A stretch of 64,000 nucleotides of DNA. Source: Dipteris shenzhenensis. Lineage: Eukaryota; Polypodiophyta; Polypodiopsida; Gleicheniales. The notes beneath the pieces were generated by a model. The model did not search any database, had not been told where the DNA came from, and was given only the letters and a program-made list of their open reading frames with translations. A program made the position numbers and the translations under genes. Below are positions 50,456 through 62,888 of this stretch, piece by piece; position 1 is the stretch's first letter, and every line of letters begins with the position of its first letter. Location: NCBI GenBank assembly GCA_047967505.1, contig CM106539.1, one strand, 5' to 3'.

Positions 50456-51181
50456 TCATCAAATTATAGAGACTTCCAGCTAGTCCTATCCTCTCTCTCA
50501 AAGGTGTTCCTAAGATGTACTTAGGCCTCCATCAACGTGCAACATTTTCCAATTGCTCAAATTACCATGCTATGACGAGTGCTATGACTCGCCAAAATAT
50601 GTGGAGCCTTTTACCTTGCCCATTTGGTACTTCAAGATAAACTCTGTTACACTTCTTCAAAAATAGTGGCCACACAAGAACTATATCAATAAATAAATTG
50701 ATGTCATTGCGAAACCTCGAGTAGAACATTTACAAGAGATCACATCTTCCACATTGCCATATAATCATGCGTTCTTTAAAAAATAGGCAAGGAGACGTAA
50801 AAGGCATATAATGTAATCTCCAAGGAAAATATCTGCCCGTGACTCATGTTATATCCTTCAGGTTTTAGTACCCATGACCGACGTTGATTCTCTGAATAAG
50901 ACTGATGGGAAGGGGTGGTAAAAGGCTTCCAACAAATTCTGTAGTTTCCTCGTGCTCTTTGAAAAGAAATATTTCGAGCACTTGAAAAAAGGTAACAGGA
51001 AACCATTGTTTGATGTAGAACTTGGCAGAAGTAGTGACAAACCATGGAGAACAGGAGGATAGCACGAAATGGTTGCCTTACTAGTGTGCAAGTCGGCCAG
51101 CATTGATTTGAAGAAACGAGGCAAGGTAGCTAGAAATGGTTGTTTGATCACCGAAATTTGATAAGGATTGCAGCAGCAATT
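50456..51181. other. 3' flank of the GT90 gene
   Basis: No gene recognised. Short minus-strand frames near 50776-51151 lie downstream of the GT90 stop, have no recognisable domain and are probably 3' UTR or chance. Confidence 0.45.
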
Positions 51182-51417
51182 GCAGCAGGGAACTACGCAT
51201 GCAAGACAGGTTGGGGAGGATGAGATGATGCTGATGAGAGGACAGCTCTAAATATGGCGAGCAGTGGATTTATATTCCCAGCTCTCGATTGCAGCAGGGA
51301 ACTAGGCATGCAAGACATGTTGGGGAGGATGAAGCGTGGATGGAGATGATGGTGTGAAAGATAATGAGAGGAGAGCTCTAATGGCGAGCAGTGGATTTAT
51401 CTTCCCAGCTCTCGATT
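51182..51417. repeat. Tandem duplication covering the 3' end of the GT90 gene
   Basis: Unit 1 is 51182-51290 (109 bp) and unit 2 is 51291-51417 (127 bp), both ending in TTCCCAGCTCTCGATT. Unit 2 holds the GT90 stop codon and its last codons (ESWEDKSTARH); unit 1 retains a non-used copy reading ESWEYKSTARH. Confidence 0.9.
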
Positions 51418-53830
51418 TGCCGAATGCGTAGCCTCTGATCTAATGACAGCTTTTCGATTGTGCTTTGCTCGTGAGCAGGCAGGCTACACGGAACAGAAAT
51501 CTTAGCTCTTGTTACCATGCTCTGCTCCATGAATCGTTTCTCCACCGGCTGCGCCGAGCACATTACCTCCTCGCTGCATAACTCCCTCGATTTCATGCCT
51601 TCCATCGCTTCGGCGCTGGGCTTGAATCGCAGAAGCTTTGCATACTGCGTCAGTAGATGCAGCATGTAATCGTATACATGCTCCATGCTTACTTGCTTTG
51701 CCATGAATTCTTGGGCCGCTTTGCCGATGCACTCAGCCTGCATTCACCGTTGCAAATGCAGCTTCAGCGCAAATTCCAGGACTGGAGAGGGGTGACTCCG
51801 CATATTCTGCGATGAGGGAAGAAATCTATACAACGCAGCAGAGGGCGTGTGCAGGCTGCAGATCAACATGTACCTTCGTTGGATTTTTGTTCCCCCACTC
51901 TACAGCGAACTTGATGGAGTCGCACATCGTCTTGTACCTCACCGGCCAATACGAAACTCTTGGCACGAGTCCTCGGGAAAAAAAATCATGAAACGCTGGC
52001 GAGATGAGGAGAGATGGTGAATCGCAGGCCAGAATGTATTTGAGACTCACGGACCAACCCCAGCCTTCTACATAAATCTTGTACCTGGAGCACAGCATTG
52101 AAAGGACCAGTTACAAGACAAGACACCTCACAAACCTTGATTTGTGATGAATTAATCAGATTGATGCACAAGGTTTACGCCAAAGGTACGTGAGAAAACA
52201 GACACGAATCACGGGACTCGGGAGGACCTGTGCTTGCACTGATCGGCCAGTTTAGAGTTTGTGAAACCGCTCCGACCCTCTCTGATCCAGTCCTGCAGAC
52301 GTTTCAAAATAGATACATATAAGTCAGGCCAGACTACCGGGGACTTCGTGCGTACGCTGCAGATCGTTTAACATCAGTTTCAGACAAGCAATTCGAGATA
52401 TTTCCCTGACAGCTCATGACGGTCACGGGTTGCCACAAGCATGGCAGGAATCTCGAAAAAGGACTTCACCTGGCTGTATATGTCGGCACCATATTCCGAT
52501 GAGTTGCATTTCAGAAGCTCTTGTCGAAGGCTGGCAACGTGTGGATTTCCTTTCCAGTATGCGGTTGGGATCCTCTCCGTCCACCTCGTCTTCTTCGAGG
52601 CTTCCACAATACTGGAAAGTTCCCGCTCCCAGGGAGCAATGTTAATCTCGGACCTGAAACCAACGGCATGTCAGGCAATCAACGTTGAACGAAAGAATTA
52701 TTGGATCCCTCGCCGACATCCATTGATGCTTCCAAATTGAAGTTCCAATTAGCTCTAAGTTCGATCCAACAAATCTATACTGTACAGGCCCTTGGCAAGT
52801 TGGCAAGATCCTTTGCGCGAAAGGGGAGACTAACCATCCCCAGAAAGACCAGTCCGGGAACGGAATGTCCCAATGATCTCTCGTGCTGCAATAACGAAAC
52901 ACAGGAGCCGGAATCCCTCGGGCCTTCTTCTTGATCACTGGACGATCTTCGCAGGAAAACATAAGATCAACATCCGGAACCAGCCCAGGGTAATACTTTA
53001 GAAGCTGGAGCAGCCCCCAAATCGTAAACAACGACCTGGTCTGATAACATGGATGATACGGCTCGATGAACAAGCGTCCGTCTTTGACGATAACTCGAAA
53101 CGAAGCTGACTGTTTGGCTCTGTCGAGTAGCGCGCGGGAAATTCCGCGCTCCATCCAGGGAGCCAAGTCCTCGTAAATCCATTGAAAGTAGACAGGGCAC
53201 GCCGAACTAGCTGTCAAATTTGGAGACTTTTTCCTGCCGACCTGCCCTTTGCAGCTCACGTTAGCGCATTGAACCACTCGCGGAGCTGCTGTGAGGTTCT
53301 TCCAAAAGTCCGCCATGGCAGCTTGATCGGCACGCTTCAACTGATCCTTGAGCTCTTCAACGTTCTTCATTTCTGCGGTCGCTTCAACTTTCTCAACTTT
53401 CTCCGATCGTGCGCCCTCCGTTTCAACGTTTTTCCGTTCTGCCGCCGCTTGAACTTTCTTCCGTCCTTCGGCCCCGTCAATTTTCCGGAGCTGCTTCAGC
53501 AGAAGGAAACATTTTTAAGACTCTCCAACGTAAGACTATGCGCTCTATAAGCAACACTCTCATAACAAGGTTTTGAAGATAAAATAGACATACCGGCTCG
53601 TGTTCTTTGAGGGGATTGGGACCTCTAGGACGCTTAGATTCTTGAACTCTTTCTGGATTGAAGCGATTGTAGAAAACATCCTTGTTTTTGACCGAATATA
53701 CGGTCGCCGAAAAGATTAACAAGAAGCAGGCGAAGCATGCTGCACAAAACATATGAACTGTGATTTTCTCCTGGATGATGCTTGTGAAAGCGTGGTATCC
53801 AGATCTGCGAGGCGCAGTACCGGTCCCCAT
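51378..53830 (-). CDS. GT90 / CAP10-domain O-glucosyltransferase (rumi/POGLUT-like), 6 exons
   Basis: A predicted type II membrane glycosyltransferase of the secretory pathway. Animal relatives add glucose or xylose to protein serines; plant substrates are largely unknown. Exons: 53830-53594, 53490-52835, 52653-52470, 52292-52228, 52084-51874, 51737-51378. The five introns (103-181 bp) are GT-AG and phases agree, giving 570 aa, a normal length for the plant family. A signal-anchor helix spans residues ~24-47 (HMFCAACFACFLLIFSATVY). A charged stem follows. The CAP10 domain shows VDLMFSCEDRP, FRYCSTRDHWDIPFPDWSFW (then GWSEINIAPW across intron 2), RIPTAYWKGNP, CKHRYKIYVEGWGWSVSLKY (across intron 4) and FFSRGLVPRVSYWP. 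No lesions were seen. The acceptor of exon 2 could be three bases earlier (53493), adding one Gln. The last codons lie in a local tandem duplication. Confidence 0.93.
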
Positions 53831-54680
53831 TCTGAAGTCGATTGCTTGCAGGCAGAGAAAGATGAAAGGCTGATCCGTCGAGCTGCTACTGGCCGGTGAA
53901 AAGGTCCAGCAAATGTGGTGCTGTTGCGTGAGGCTGAGGACGTTCTCAATTACTGATGCAACTACGGAAGAGCTCGAATTGCTTGCAAAGATCTGATGAC
54001 GACGATCATGGGGATGGTGCTCAGATGAAGGTTCAGAATTTCGTGAGTGCGCAGAATTGTGGAACCACTACTAGGGATGCATAAAGCTGAAGCAATAAAT
54101 CATCTGTGATACAAGGGCCGATTGCAACAGGAAAGAGTCAAGCGCAAGGGGCAAGTCATGTAGTGTTGCAGCCCAAACAAGAAGAAGAAGAAGAAGAAGA
54201 AGAAGAAAAGCAGTAAAAGAGATGATGGCGTGTGATGCATTTTCCCAAACATTGGCCGTCATCAGTCCCGCACATGACGTGTCGGCCAAAAGGTAGGAGC
54301 ACTGCCAAGGCACTCACGCCTGCCTCATTTTATAAAATCTGGGCCTTTCTAGATGCTGCCAATTTTGGGGTCCAACATCCTCACATCTCTCATTCATGAC
54401 GTGTCACTCTCCATGAGAGTGCAAGACGGGGAGGGGGGCGCGGGGCGGGGGATGGCTCTCAGAATAGACTCTAGCATGACCGAATACCACCAAACTCTGG
54501 GTTATGGGGGCAAAAAAACCTAGACACATATTTCCACATTGATCCCAATCGTTGGATCCCCCTCCTCTATATCTAGGGCAATGGTGGGTACTTAATGTGT
54601 CAAGAACATTCACAGATGCCCATTGCATCATAATAAACCTGTTCCATACACTTTGACTTGTCGAAAACCTTGGCCCTGGT
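53831..54680. other. 5' flank of the GT90 gene with a GAA microsatellite
   Basis: Presumed promoter region of the minus-strand gene. It contains a (GAA)n run at 54181-54208. No other gene was recognised. Confidence 0.5.
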
Positions 54681-55648
54681 CATCACATCATGGTAAACTC
54701 TCACAATATTTACCTCCTCACCCCATCAACTTTGATGGCCAGTAGAGGCCTTGAGTCGTCCTCTAGCTCAAATAAAAGTGACTCGGAGACATGTCAGCAC
54801 CACTATGACTCCAACACCCTTGCCAACACTAGAACAATCATAATGACTCACAAATGTGGAGCCAACATTAGAACAATCATAATGACCCACAAATGTGCAG
54901 CCAACATTCTCCATCATTCTCGCAACCCTCATAAAACAAACCAAGGCTTCATGATGCTACTCCATTCACTGCAGCTCATGGGATCCCCATTACCTACATC
55001 GAAAACTTGAAACTAACATTATATATTATGTGCTCTCAAGTTAAGTCTTTGCTTTCAAGGCAATAGTCATGGATTTGGAAAATACAAGCATAGTAACAGA
55101 TCATGGATTGTGCTATCTCTAGAAATTATACAAATTGAATTCCAACTTTCATAGAATCGAGGCCAAAAGAAAAGAAAAAACCTAAGGGCAAGATTAATTG
55201 TCCATAAATTGCTAAGTCCATAAGTTTTGATACAAGGTGTAAAGTTTGAATTGCTTCCATATTTTGTGATTTTTGTCATTTGTGTTGGCAATGACAAGAA
55301 ATGCAAGGGCTCCATAATTGACTCATCACTCGTTGCCCCTTCACCCTAGAGATTCAAGCATTTCATAGCCTAAGAAAGCAAATAAGTTTGCCTTCTAACC
55401 TAGTAAAAAAACTTATCTTGACCCTTCTAACCTAGTAAAAAAACTTATCTTGACCATTGTAAATAGATTGCATAAGCCTACATGCATGTTACAGTCATAC
55501 AAAAAATGGTGTCCGAGAGATTACTTGGTAGGTGGTTGTACAAGCACTCAAGGGGGTACTTTTTTAACTACCTCTAAATATTCAAAAGACACACATGCAC
55601 ACCTGAATTGATGTTGGTAACTAAAATCCTTGTATAAGTGACTCTCTC

Positions 55649-55653
<5 letters not shown>

Positions 55654-55693
<40 letters not shown>
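55654..55693. repeat. (CT)n microsatellite
   Basis: An uninterrupted CT run of about 20 dinucleotides, in copy 1 of the 1.3-kb array. Confidence 0.95.
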
Positions 55694-55695
<2 letters not shown>

Positions 55696-58520
55696 GACCC
55701 TCTCTTGCTTCAACCCTGGCTTAGCCAAGCTCCATGGCTTAGCTCCTCCTCAGCCTAAGGTGATAGCTCACTAGCCATGGAGCAACAACACCTTGAAGAA
55801 ACCCCAAAACCCTAGCAACTCAAAATTAAACACTCCTAAAATCTTGAAAAGCAATAGCCTCTCAGCCGCCATTGTTGAGAACCTCACATTCAACCCTATT
55901 AGCTCAAAAATCAATAGATGCTCGATTGTCATTGCTCATAAACATCATGTCCCCAACCCTAATAGCTTGAAAACGCCTTGGTATAGAGTTTGGTAGCACC
56001 ACCCATCACATCATGGTAAACTCTTACATTAATTACCTCCTCACCCCATCAAATTTGTTGGCCAATAGAGGCCATTAGTCATCCTTTACCTCAAATAAAA
56101 GTGACTTGTAGACATGCTAGAAACTTTGTCAACCGTTAGATCATGGTAAATGTTCACAAATCTTACCTCCTCCCCCCATCACGGATAAACGCCATGATTC
56201 AACCTCTAACATGACTCACAAGTTCATCGCCCGCCACTTTTATCTGATGTCAAGGCCTCATAACTAATCTTGCATGACATATACAACAGCAAGCCTCTTC
56301 TTTGAAACCGTTCAACAAGCCTTTCAAACTTTAGAGAACGGATGATGCATAATGGAGGGTAGCACCTCTATGACTGTAGCACCTTTGCCAACACTAGAAC
56401 GATGGAATCATCCACAAGTGTCGAGCCAACAATCTCTCACCTTTCCTTATCATTCTTGTAGACCTCATAAAACATGCCAAGACTTCATGATGTTAGTCCA
56501 TTCACTAGAGCTCTTGGGATCCCCATTTTCTACATCAAAAACTTGAAACTAACATTATATATTGTTTATGCTCTCAAGCTAAGTCTTTGCTTTCAAGGCA
56601 ATAGTCATGGATTTGAAAAACTCCAGCATATAAGAGATCATGGATTGTGCTATCTTCTAGAAATTATACAAATTGAATTACAACTTTCATAGAATTGAGG
56701 ATAAAAGAAAAGACAACTTAAGGGCAAGGTTGTCAAGTCCATAAACATTTGAATCTTTGAAAGTTTTGATATAACTTAAAGGTGCAAAGTTTGAATTGTT
56801 TCCATATTTAGTGAGTTTCATAAATTTTGTTCTAAGCATATATAATTCATAAGCAATCTCATGAACAATGCCAAGAAGTGCAAGGGCTCTATAATTGACC
56901 CATCACTCGTTGCCCCTTGCTCGGTTTTAGATGCAAGCATATTTTATAGCCTGAGAAAGCAAAGTTTGCCTTCTAACCTAGTCAGAAAACATATCTTGAC
57001 TATTCAATTTGTAAATAGAATGCATAAGGCTACATGCATCTTACTATCATACCAAAAATAGTATTCGAGACATGACTTGGTAGGTGCTTGCTTGTATAAG
57101 CACTCAAAGGTTACTTTTTAAACTTCCTCTGAACATTCAAATGATACACATGCACATGTGAATTGACATTGGTAATTCAAATCCTTGTATGATTGCATCG
57201 CTCCCTCCCTCCCTCCCCCCCATCACATCATGGTAAGCTTTCACAATATTGACCTCCTCACCCCATCAATTTTAATGGCCAGTAGTGGCCATTAGTCAGC
57301 CTTTACCTCATATAAAAGTGTCTCGTAGACATGTTAGAAACTTTGTCAACCATAGATCATGGTAAACGTTCACAAATTTTATCTCCTCCCCCCATCACCC
57401 ATAAAGGCCATAAGTAAACCTTTTTCATGAATCACAACTTCATCACCCACCACTTTTATCTCAGGTAAAGACCTCCCCATGGCCTCTACCTCCTTTCATG
57501 ACATATACAACAACAAGCCTCATAAAGGCCATAAGGAAACATTTATCGTGACTCAAAACTTCATTGCCCACCACTTTTATATGAGGTAAAGGCCTCCCCA
57601 TGGCCTCTACCTACTCTTGCATGACATATACAACAACAAGCCTCATTTGTGAAACCCTTCGACAAGTATTTCAAAATTCAAAGAATGAATGAGGCATAAT
57701 GGAGGCTAGCACCTCTATGATTGCAGCACCTTTGCAAACACTAGATCACCCACAAGTGTCGAGCCAACATTCTCACACCTTTCCCCATCTTTCCTGCAAA
57801 CCTCATAAAACACGCCAAGACTTCATGATGCTACTCCATTCACTATAGCCTATGGGATCCCTATTTCTTACGTCAAAAACTTGAAACTCACATTATACAT
57901 GGTATGTGCTCTCAAGTTAAGTCTTTGCTTTCAACGCAACACTTCTTTAAGTGATGGGTTTGGAAAACAAAAGCATAGTAAAAGATCATGGATTGTGCTA
58001 TCTTTTAGAAATTATACAAATTGAATTACAACTTTAATAGAATCGAGGCCAAAAGAAAAGACAAAACGTAAGGGAAAGGTTGTCCATGAATTTCCAAGTC
58101 TATACACATTGAATCTTTAAAAGTCATGATATAAGGTGTTTCCATATCTTGTGAGTTTTGTCATTTGTGTTAGCATATTTAATTCATAAGAAATCATGAA
58201 TAGTGGCAAGAAATGAAAGTGCTCCATAATGGACCCATCACTCATTGCCCCTTGACCCTATCTAGAAAGCTTATTTTATAGCCTAACAAAGCAAAGTTTT
58301 CCTTCTAACCTAGTCAGAAAACCTATCTTGACTATTCTAAAGAGAATGCATAAGGGTACATGGATGTTACACTCATATAAAAAAAGGTGTTCGAGACATT
58401 ACTTGGTAGATGCTTCAAATGAGAACTCCAAGGCATACTTTTTAAACCACCTCTAAAAGTTCAAAGGATACACATGCACACCTGATTTAACCTTGGTAAC
58501 TGAAATCCTTATACAATTGA

Positions 58521-58525
58521 TCTCT

Positions 58526-58594
<69 letters not shown>
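58521..58594. repeat. (CT)n microsatellite
   Basis: A near-perfect CT run of over 70 bp with two CCC interruptions at its start, in copy 3 of the array at the equivalent position. It creates a spurious Arg-Glu-repeat frame on the other strand. Confidence 0.95.
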
Positions 58595-58597
<3 letters not shown>

Positions 58598-59061
58598 CCT
58601 TGTCTTGCTTCAACCTTTGCTGATCCTAATTCCATGGCTGAGTCCCTCCTTAGCCTAGGGTGATAGCTCACTAGCCAAGGAGCAACAATAGCTTGAAGAA
58701 ACACCCAAGCCCTAGGAGCGCAGAATTGAATAGTCATTTGGCCACAATAGCTCGTTTCTATTCCAGGAATATCGAAAAGCAATAGTCGCTCAGCTACTGC
58801 CATTGTTTAAAAGCCTCACATTCAACCCTTATATCACAAAAATCAATAGATGCCGGACTGTCATCGAACAAAAACATCATGCCTCCAACCCTAGTAGCTT
58901 AAAAATGTGTGGGTATAGAGTTTGGTAGCCCCACACATCACATCATGGTAAACTTTCACAATATTTACCTCCTCACCCCATCAACTTTGATGGACAATAG
59001 AGGCCATTGGTCATCTTTTACCGCAAATAAAATTAACTTGCAGACATGCTAGAAACGTTTT

Positions 59062-61255
59062 TGTTGGAAAGAAAGGCCAGTGTATGGTCCGAACCCCCTC
59101 GTGAGTGCTAGTTTAATGAGGCACTTGATGCACGGTTGACACGTCGAAGATTATAAGGAAAGAAATCCCATAAGCATGGCATAATTACATGATTCTTGGT
59201 ATATATGAGGTAAATGAATAGACCCTCCTTCAGCCCCGTCGGCCTTTTGCTGGGGGTTGAAGGAGGCTATGTGTGGCTAGGGGGCGAGGGCATGGGAGGA
59301 CTTCATACTCATTGCATCCAATGGTAGGCTGCCATGTGGCAGCTACCCTACAATGGTATCAAAGTGGGGATGGCCCTGGGAATTGTGTTGTGGACACGTG
59401 TACATGTGTAGTGTATTTGACTCTGGTTGTTCATTTGCGGCGCTTCTGATGTGGCGACCCACGCAGGTTGAGAGGTGGACCGTGGCTTGAAAAAAAGCGA
59501 TTGGCATGGGAAGTGATGACCCGTGTCAGCCCATGGGACTCTCTAGCAATTGTGGGTGGTTGACACGGCCGTATGTGTGGGTGGTCGACATTTAATAGCT
59601 GACCAAGCCCTGTGTGTGTGGGTGGTCAAGTTTTTGGGCTGATCTAGCCCTTAGTGGGTGTTCAACATTTGTTGGCTGGTCAAAAGTTCACTTGTGGTGT
59701 TTGGACCATGGGGGGGTTGTTGAAAATAAAGGCCAATGTGTGGTTAAAACCCCATCGCCGGTGCTAGGTTAATGAGGCACTTGATGCACAGTTGACACAT
59801 CGAAGATTATAAGGGAAGAAATCCCATAAGCATGGCATAATTACAGGATTCTTGGAATATATGAGGTGAATGAATAGACCCTCCTTCAGCCCCATCGGCC
59901 TTTTGCTGGGGGCTGAAGGAGGCTATGCGTGGCTAGGAGGCGAGGGCATGCGAGCCCCTTGTACTCGTTGCATCCAATGGTAGGCTGCACCCTCTAGTGG
60001 TATTAGAGTGGGGATGGCCCTGCGAATTGTGCTGTGGACACGTGTACCTATGTAGTGTATTCGACTCTGACTGTTCGTTTGCGGCGATTATGATGATGTG
60101 GTGACCCATGTGGGTTGAGAGGTGGACCATGGCTTGAAAAAAGGTGGCTGGCATGGGTTCAGTGATGACTCATGTCAGCCCACGGGACTCTCTTGCAATT
60201 GTGGGTGGTCGACATGGCCCTATGTGTGGGTGGTCGACATTTAATAGCTAAACCGACCCTATGTGTGTGGGTGGTTAGGTTTCTGGGTTGATTTGGCCCT
60301 TAGTGGGTGTTCAACATTTGTTGGATGGTTAAAAGTTCACTTGTGGTGTTTGGATCATGGGGGGGTTGTTGGAAACAAAGGCCAATGTGTGGTCAAAACC
60401 CCATCCCGAGTGCGGTTAATGAGGTACTCGATGCACGGTTGACACATCAAAGATTATAAGGAAAGAAATCCCATAAGCATGGGATAATTACAGGATTCTT
60501 GGAATATATGAGGTGAATGAATAGACCCTCCTTCAGTCCCGCTGGCCTTTTATTGGGGGATGAAGGAGGCTGTGTGTGGCTAAGAGGTAAGGGCATGAGG
60601 CCCCCTCGTACTCGGCACATCCAATGGTAGGCTACCATGTGGCAGCTACCCTATAGTGGTATTAGAGTAGGCGGTTGCCCTACGGACTATGGCAATGACA
60701 TGTAGCGATAGGCGACTGTGACTGTTTATGAAAGACGGCATGCACAATTCTCTGGTGACTGAACATGCGGGAGGTGATGACCTGTGTGTGCTGTCCGTGA
60801 TGTAATGATTCATGCGGGAATTGATGAAATGCATCAATGGAGTGTGGATTATTGATTGGTGGCCTAGGAATTTGGTGGGCGACTGTATATGATTGGCTAT
60901 TCGGCCCATGAGTGGGTGTACAACATTTGTTGACTGGTAGTTCTACATTTGTGGGGTTGAGCCCATGGGGGGGTGTTAGAAATGGGCCTTGGTGTGTGGT
61001 CCTAACCCTTCGCATGGTGGCACCTTGGTAAAAATATGTGAATATTAGAGGGACTTAGAGGCCCTTGGTACGCGCTACTGACACATGGAAGTGGGGATAA
61101 AAATCCCACATGTACAATGGTGAATTCATGGTTCCTTGGTATATATGAGGTAAATGAATAGACCCTCCTTTAGTCCCGCCGGCCTTTTGCTGGGGGGGCT
61201 AAAGGAGGCTATGCATCGCTTGGAGGCAAGGGCATGGGACCCCCTCGTACTCGGA
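59062..61255 (+). mobile_element. Tandem array of TRIM-like LTR units (four LTRs, three short interiors)
   Basis: LTR-like blocks start TGTTGRAA at 59062, 59718, 60367 and TGTTAGAA at 60974 (spacings 656, 649, 607). LTR 1 runs to CCCTACA at 59352 (291 bp) and is followed after one base by TGGTATCAAAGTGGGG, a tRNA-iMet-type primer site. The second and third have TGGTATTAGAGT at 59997 and 60657. The interiors are only ~310-370 bp, non-coding, and each ends in a purine tract (CATGGGGGGG) immediately before the next LTR. This is exactly the layout of terminal-repeat retrotransposons in miniature, repeated head-to-tail with shared LTRs. LTR 4 is cut at about 61255 where copia integrase begins. Confidence 0.85.
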
Positions 61256-61259
61256 TAAT

Positions 61260-61677
61260 CCTCAGTAGAATGCAAGAGCTGAAAGGAAGCAGATAGTGCT
61301 AGAGCAATGCTCTGTGAGAAGCATCTTTCGAATCAGTATTGGGCAGAAGTAATAGCCACTGCAAACTACTTGCTTAATCAGCTTACGACCAAATTGATTT
61401 AGGGTATGACACCTTATGAAGCATTCACTGGACACGAGCCACACATTGGGAATCTCCGCATATTTGGTTGCATAGCATATGCCCACATACATGACGATCA
61501 TCGCGGAAAATTGGATGCGAAGTCATGTAAATGCATCATGGTTGGCTACAGTGAAGAAAGCAAAGCATACAAGTTGTATGATCCCATCAACCACAAGGTC
61601 ATTATCTCTAGAGATGTAATCTTTGATGAGGAATCGTGCCATGAGCACATAATTAGAGGCAAAGGTATGGTGTAGGA
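61260..61677 (+). pseudogene. Copia integrase C-terminal fragment
   Basis: Frames read ARCMLCEKHLSNQYWAEV-like sequence, then TPYEAFTGHEPHIGNLRIF, GCIAYAHI, KCIMVGYSEESKAYKLYDP and ISRDVIFDEES, the conserved block following the copia integrase core. A stop occurs near 61402. The sequence breaks at about 61673 and the pol resumes only at 62884 as RT. Confidence 0.88.
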
Positions 61678-62888
61678 ATGTATTAAAGGAGCCACCCTAG
61701 GATGTGGACTATATGATGAGAGGATGTGAAGCAAGGACATCCACTAGGAGAGAGGTGGATCAGAGGATCCCACAAGTGTTGACTATTCTAAATGCTCTCT
61801 CTATATAAGAAGCCTTCTTGTATTATTGAAATATATACACTCAAGATTTTGTTTATGAGTCCAAGCTAATCTATCTTGGGACCTAATTGACTTGAGGTAC
61901 ATGTCATCAGCACTCTCTTCATCATGTTTACACATAGGTTCCATCCACCTTAGAGCACTCCATTGATTCTATAGATAATCAACTCCAAAGCAGCAACTGA
62001 TCTCTCTCCGGTATGATAGTGAGCTCTCTAGGAGTTCTTTGTTATGCAAGCCTCTGAAGCTTGTCACCTTGATCTGAATGACACTAGTAGCGCCTGATTG
62101 CACATACCTTAGGTCATGTGGCAGGAAGGTTATTGAACATAAACCCATAGGTTCGACTAAGGCCAAGAAATTGCCACGTGGTAGATAGCCTTATCCACTC
62201 CACTTCATCTGCCACATGTAACTACCACATTAGCGGGCTGCAACACAACTCAACAGTGCCACCTAAGCACAATGCCCTTACTAAGCACAATTTGTAAGTT
62301 GCATGTGAACAGTCTTTGCCACATCATCAAAGGCCTCTTCTTCATTAAAACTTCGACAAGCCATAACTTGAAATCCAAAAGGAATTTGCACTTGCTCCAA
62401 AAAGGAAAAGAGCTCATCTTTTTGAGCTCTATGTGCTTGCCAAGTCAAAATCATTGTATGCAATTAAACACTTCCATTGAAGAAACACTAAGCTGATGGT
62501 ACCACCTTTGCAACAAATGGTAAAGCAAGGTATGAATGCATGAGATGACGATATCACAGAACATGTCATCCACACATAAAGTGTTAAGGCACATGGAGGA
62601 AAAAAGCATCATGCAGTGAGAAAAAAAAGCAATAACCTTTCCACCTTTAGCCTATATTCTTGTAATTAAACTTGACCACCTGCAAGTAGCCATGCAAGCA
62701 CTCAGGGGAGGTATTGACATGTAAAAACCACACTTGACCACCTTAAGTAGCAATGTATGCACTAAGGGGAGGTGATGGATTTGTAACTCACATCTGACCA
62801 CCTTGCCATAGCCAATGGATCATGGCACTAAGGGGAGGTGTTGAGGAATATGGCGCTATGAGCACATAATTAGAGGCAAAGGTATGGT
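61639..62888. other. ~1.2-kb segment bracketed by a ~35-bp direct repeat inside copia pol
   Basis: ATGAGCACATAATTAGAGGC and the following GGTATGGTG occur at 61640-61675 and 62851-62889. The first copy is followed by TGTAGGAATGTATTAAAGG and a TATA-like CTCTCTATATAAGAAGCC (about 61798), as in an LTR; the second is preceded by purine tracts and TGTTGAGGAATATGG. It may be a partial LTR element or the product of a template switch. No coding region seen. Confidence 0.55.
62674..62858. repeat. Three ~61-bp tandem repeats containing a polypurine tract
   Basis: GACCACCT starts at 62674, 62736 and 62796; each unit contains AGGGGAGGTRWTG, a polypurine tract followed by an LTR-like start. Repeated PPT-like sites beside an LTR start are unusual. 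Confidence 0.85.

Larger units (their letters stand above)
54681..59050. repeat. Tandem array of ~1.2-1.7-kb repeats, three copies plus a partial fourth
   Basis: The anchor CATCACATCATGGTAA occurs at 54681, 56004, 57221 and 58936 (spacings 1323, 1217, 1715 bp). Shared blocks include ATGGGATCCCCAT-like and AGATCATGGATTGTGCTATC. Copies 1 and 3 carry a long CT microsatellite; copy 2 has only a short CCCT run at 57203-57220. No protein-coding signal was found. Confidence 0.9.

Noticed and set aside
50776-51151. Three overlapping minus-strand frames downstream of the GT90 stop
   Set aside because: No domain or splice signals linking them to the gene; likely 3' UTR or chance.
53716-53949. Alternative upstream frame for the GT90 N-terminus
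   Set aside because: It is in another frame and lacks the signal-anchor helix; the start at 53830 gives a helix and a correct splice phase.
54690-57061. Short plus-strand frames in the 1.3-kb repeat array
   Set aside because: Frames are not conserved between repeat copies, so they are not likely to be coding.
58453-58803. Minus-strand frame with a long Arg-Glu repeat
   Set aside because: It is the translation of the (CT)n microsatellite with no other coding support.
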